Shown in pieces: positions 7,495-8,248 of a stretch of DNA of 8,248 nucleotides. A program made the position numbers and the translations under genes. Positions within the stretch are counted from its first letter, which is position 1. Each line of letters opens with the position of its first letter. Source of the DNA: an uncultured Porphyromonas sp. (GTDB lineage Bacteria; Bacteroidota; Bacteroidia; Bacteroidales; Porphyromonadaceae); assembly GCA_945875135.1 (NCBI GenBank), contig CAMCJO010000086.1, positions 1 through 8,248 on the forward strand, written 5' to 3'. The notes beneath the pieces were generated by a model. The model saw only the letters and a list, made by a program, of their open reading frames with translations. It did no database searches and was not told where the DNA came from.

Positions 7495-7584
7495 GTCCCA
7501 TACTCATGGGACAAAAATCTTCCACCCCGTGTGGGACGAAACGATCCCAAGGGAGGGACGGAAAGATCCCCACGTGGGGACGAA
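7495..7584. repeat. Tandem array of four short hairpins (GGGACGAAA-type units)
   Basis: Four GC-rich inverted repeats follow one another with centres near 7503, 7528, 7551 and 7573, that is 22 to 25 nt apart. GTCCCAT/ATGGGAC (7495-7512) is a perfect 7-bp stem. TTCCAC/GTGGGA (7520-7536) is a 6-bp stem with one G-T pair. TCCC/GGGA spans 7545-7558. TCCCCACGTGGGGA (7567-7580) is a perfect 14-nt palindrome. Between stems, GGGAC(G) and a short A-rich linker recur, and the last two units begin with GATCCC. Arm sequences differ while pairing is kept. The array is unrelated to the GGACGCAC palindromes. It directly precedes the possible small plus-strand ORF, so it could lie in that gene's 5' untranslated region or be an independent repeat. 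Confidence 0.7.
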
Positions 7585-7767
7585 ATGAAACTTCGGAGGA
7601 AAAGATTGGCGTCTACGTGGAGAATAAAATATAAAATGACTATCGGAGGAGAAAAGAGATATCTGTACGCTAAGATGCACATTAAATACGGAGAAGAGGT
7701 GCCGTACTGTATTCTATTTGATAAGCCCGAAAAAGTAGAGACTTCTGCTCCTCCAAAAAAGAAGTAG
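7585..7767 (+). CDS. Possible small hypothetical protein, basic tail
   Basis: A short AT-rich frame. From the ATG at 7585 it encodes 60 residues (MKLRRKRLAS...). From the internal ATG at 7636 it encodes 43 residues, MTIGGEKRYLYAK... to ...SAPPKKK. The second start has an A/T-rich upstream tract (AATAAAATATAAA) typical of Bacteroidota starts and looks more natural; the frame is also open upstream to 7531, but that part overlaps the hairpin array. The segment KRYLYAKMHIKYGEEVPYCILFDKP alternates hydrophobic and polar residues as a small beta-rich domain would. I recognise no family. It is the only plus-strand coding candidate in the window, and its base composition is more AT-rich than that of the four main genes. 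It could be a real small protein, an acquired fragment, or chance. Confidence 0.4.
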   Translation: MKLRRKRLASTWRIKYKMTIGGEKRYLYAKMHIKYGEEVPYCILFDKPEKVETSAPPKKK

Positions 7768-7775
7768 TGCTTGCC

Positions 7776-7832
7776 AAAAAACCGAATCATTGTAATACCA
7801 ATGCGGGATTTACTTTTAGCAAACACTATTCT
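7776..7832 (-). ncRNA. Possible small RNA (promoter, hairpin and T-run)
   Basis: Downstream of the minus-strand promoter-like site at 7839-7870 there is a small hairpin CATTG/CAATG (7788-7803, 6-nt loop). Six T residues follow on the minus strand (plus-strand A-run at 7776-7781). Transcription starting near 7832 and ending at the T-run would give an RNA of about 55 nt. The stem is only 5 bp and is separated from the T-run by several bases, so this is a weak terminator. No known RNA family is recognised. Confidence 0.2.
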
Positions 7833-7838
7833 GACCCA

Positions 7839-7870
7839 CAAAGGTAGCAACTATATCTGAGACAAGCAAA
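7839..7870 (-). promoter_or_regulatory. Bacteroidota-type promoter motif, minus strand
   Basis: TTTG (7870-7867) and TACCTTTG (7846-7839) on the minus strand are separated by 20 nt, within the usual spacing for the -33 and -7 elements. No convincing gene begins just downstream on the minus strand; the next confident one is gyrA, over 700 nt away. The site could drive a small RNA or be a remnant. Confidence 0.4.
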
Positions 7871-7875
7871 TATGT

Positions 7876-7912
7876 AGAGAGCCACGGGGAGCGATTGTCC
7901 TCGTGGCTCTCT
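7876..7912. terminator. Strong hairpin, likely terminator of the minus-strand remnant
   Basis: AGAGAGCCACGGGGA (7876-7890) pairs with TCCTCGTGGCTCTCT (7898-7912) over 15 bp. There is one imperfect position (a G-U wobble on the plus strand, A-C on the minus strand) and a 7-nt loop. It lies 12 bp beyond the second stop codon of the minus-strand coding remnant, which fits a terminator. The sequence after the stem on the minus strand (ACATATTTG) has only a poor T-run, and the plus-strand side has none. Confidence 0.6.
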
Positions 7913-7924
7913 GTCGTATAGGCT

Positions 7925-8191
7925 CTAACCTAGAGGAGAGCGATGCGATACCATCTGCGTGAGGTCACGCAAATGGTCGTCTAAGTGCTAGCCTCTCGGG
8001 ATCTGGTCGGTCAGCGTGCGCAGGAGCTGGAAGAGGTTGAAGATGAGCTCTCCGTCGTACTCTCCTGTGGAGACGGCGTCTTGTGTCACGTCGAGGAGCG
8101 CCCCGGTGACAGCGCGTAGATCGTTGCTGGGCAGGGAGAAGTAGATGAAGCCCTTGGGGGGATAATGGAAGATATTGCTGTCCGATAAAAG
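7925..8191 (-). pseudogene. Coding remnant without start codon; in-frame amber codon
   Basis: On the minus strand a frame is open from 8191 to a TAG at 7990-7988, after an upstream TAA at 8194-8192. It has no ATG. It encodes about 67 residues that look protein-like, including NIFHYPPKGFIYFSLPSND, then a helical stretch ending LIFNLFQLLRTLTDQIPRG. After the TAG, the same frame continues for 20 sense codons (HLDDHLRDLTQMVSHRSPLG) to a second TAG at 7927-7925, and a strong hairpin follows. The N-terminal part is missing or lies in another frame: a different frame is open upstream from an ATG at 8219, so a frameshift near 8160-8190 is possible. The pattern is loosely like the end of an AraC-family sensor domain, but I cannot assign it. 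The last stretch, 8192-8248, shows nothing recognisable. Confidence 0.45.
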
Positions 8192-8248
8192 TTAGAAAGG
8201 GCATACCAAGGGGGCTCAACCATAGAATTGAAGCGGTTGGACTTTCTA

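Noticed and set aside
7495..7584. CRISPR array
   Set aside because: The units are self-complementary, differ from one another, and have no constant repeat alternating with unique spacers of fixed length; no cas genes are in the window.
7371..7850. 159-codon minus-strand frame
   Set aside because: It runs antisense through the hairpin array, part of the repeat copy and the small plus-strand ORF. The translation looks random (low-complexity ends, no domain), and the promoter-like site overlaps its start.
7965..8219. 84-codon minus-strand frame with an ATG
   Set aside because: The 3' two thirds are Arg/Pro/His-rich out-of-frame sequence. The neighbouring frame reads as protein instead. Its first residues may belong to a frameshifted 5' part of the remnant.
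8193..8248. Possible insertion-sequence end (TAGAAAG / CTTTCTA, 7-bp inverted repeat at the window edge)
   Set aside because: Seven bases over 56 nt is expected by chance, there is no transposase frame, and the window ends there.

Overview
The window looks like ordinary chromosome from a Bacteroidota anaerobe, most likely Porphyromonas. The reasons are a type IX secretion Plug protein (DUF5103), a bacterial GH3-family enzyme of the type common in Bacteroidota, a GyrA with the Bacteroidota-style box QTRGGVGVKG followed by a TPR protein (the gyrA-tprA order I recall from P. gingivalis), TTTG / TAnnTTTG promoter motifs, and no Shine-Dalgarno sequences. Base composition seems higher in GC than P. 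gingivalis and closer to the P. asaccharolytica / P. uenonis group. That species placement is an inference.

Layout: all four confident genes lie on the minus strand and form two transcription units. Unit 1 is gyrA (7102 to 4520) followed 61 bp later by a TPR lipoprotein or periplasmic protein gene (4458 to 3256), ending at a strong intrinsic terminator (about 3211 to 3168). Unit 2 is the T9SS Plug gene (2925 to 1654) followed 11 bp later by a GH3-family gene (1642 to 131). Unit 2 has a well-placed Bacteroidota promoter directly in front of Plug.

Intergenic DNA is unusually structured. A repeat family built on GGGGACGGACGC and nested GGACGCAC/GTGCGTCC palindromes occurs at the left edge (40-116), between the two units (2995-3135, an almost intact element with about 41-nt inverted ends) and, more diverged, upstream of gyrA (about 7310-7465). 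A second, different element at 7495-7584 is a row of four small hairpins spaced 22 to 25 nt apart. It is followed by an AT-rich stretch with a possible small plus-strand protein of 43 to 60 residues.

The right end (7768-8248) holds a minus-strand promoter-like site followed by a hairpin and T-run (a possible small RNA), a strong hairpin, and a broken minus-strand coding remnant that lacks a start codon and carries an in-frame amber codon.

The four genes are housekeeping or core-envelope functions, not a new defence or biosynthetic system. The less explained material is in the repeats, the small ORF and the remnant.
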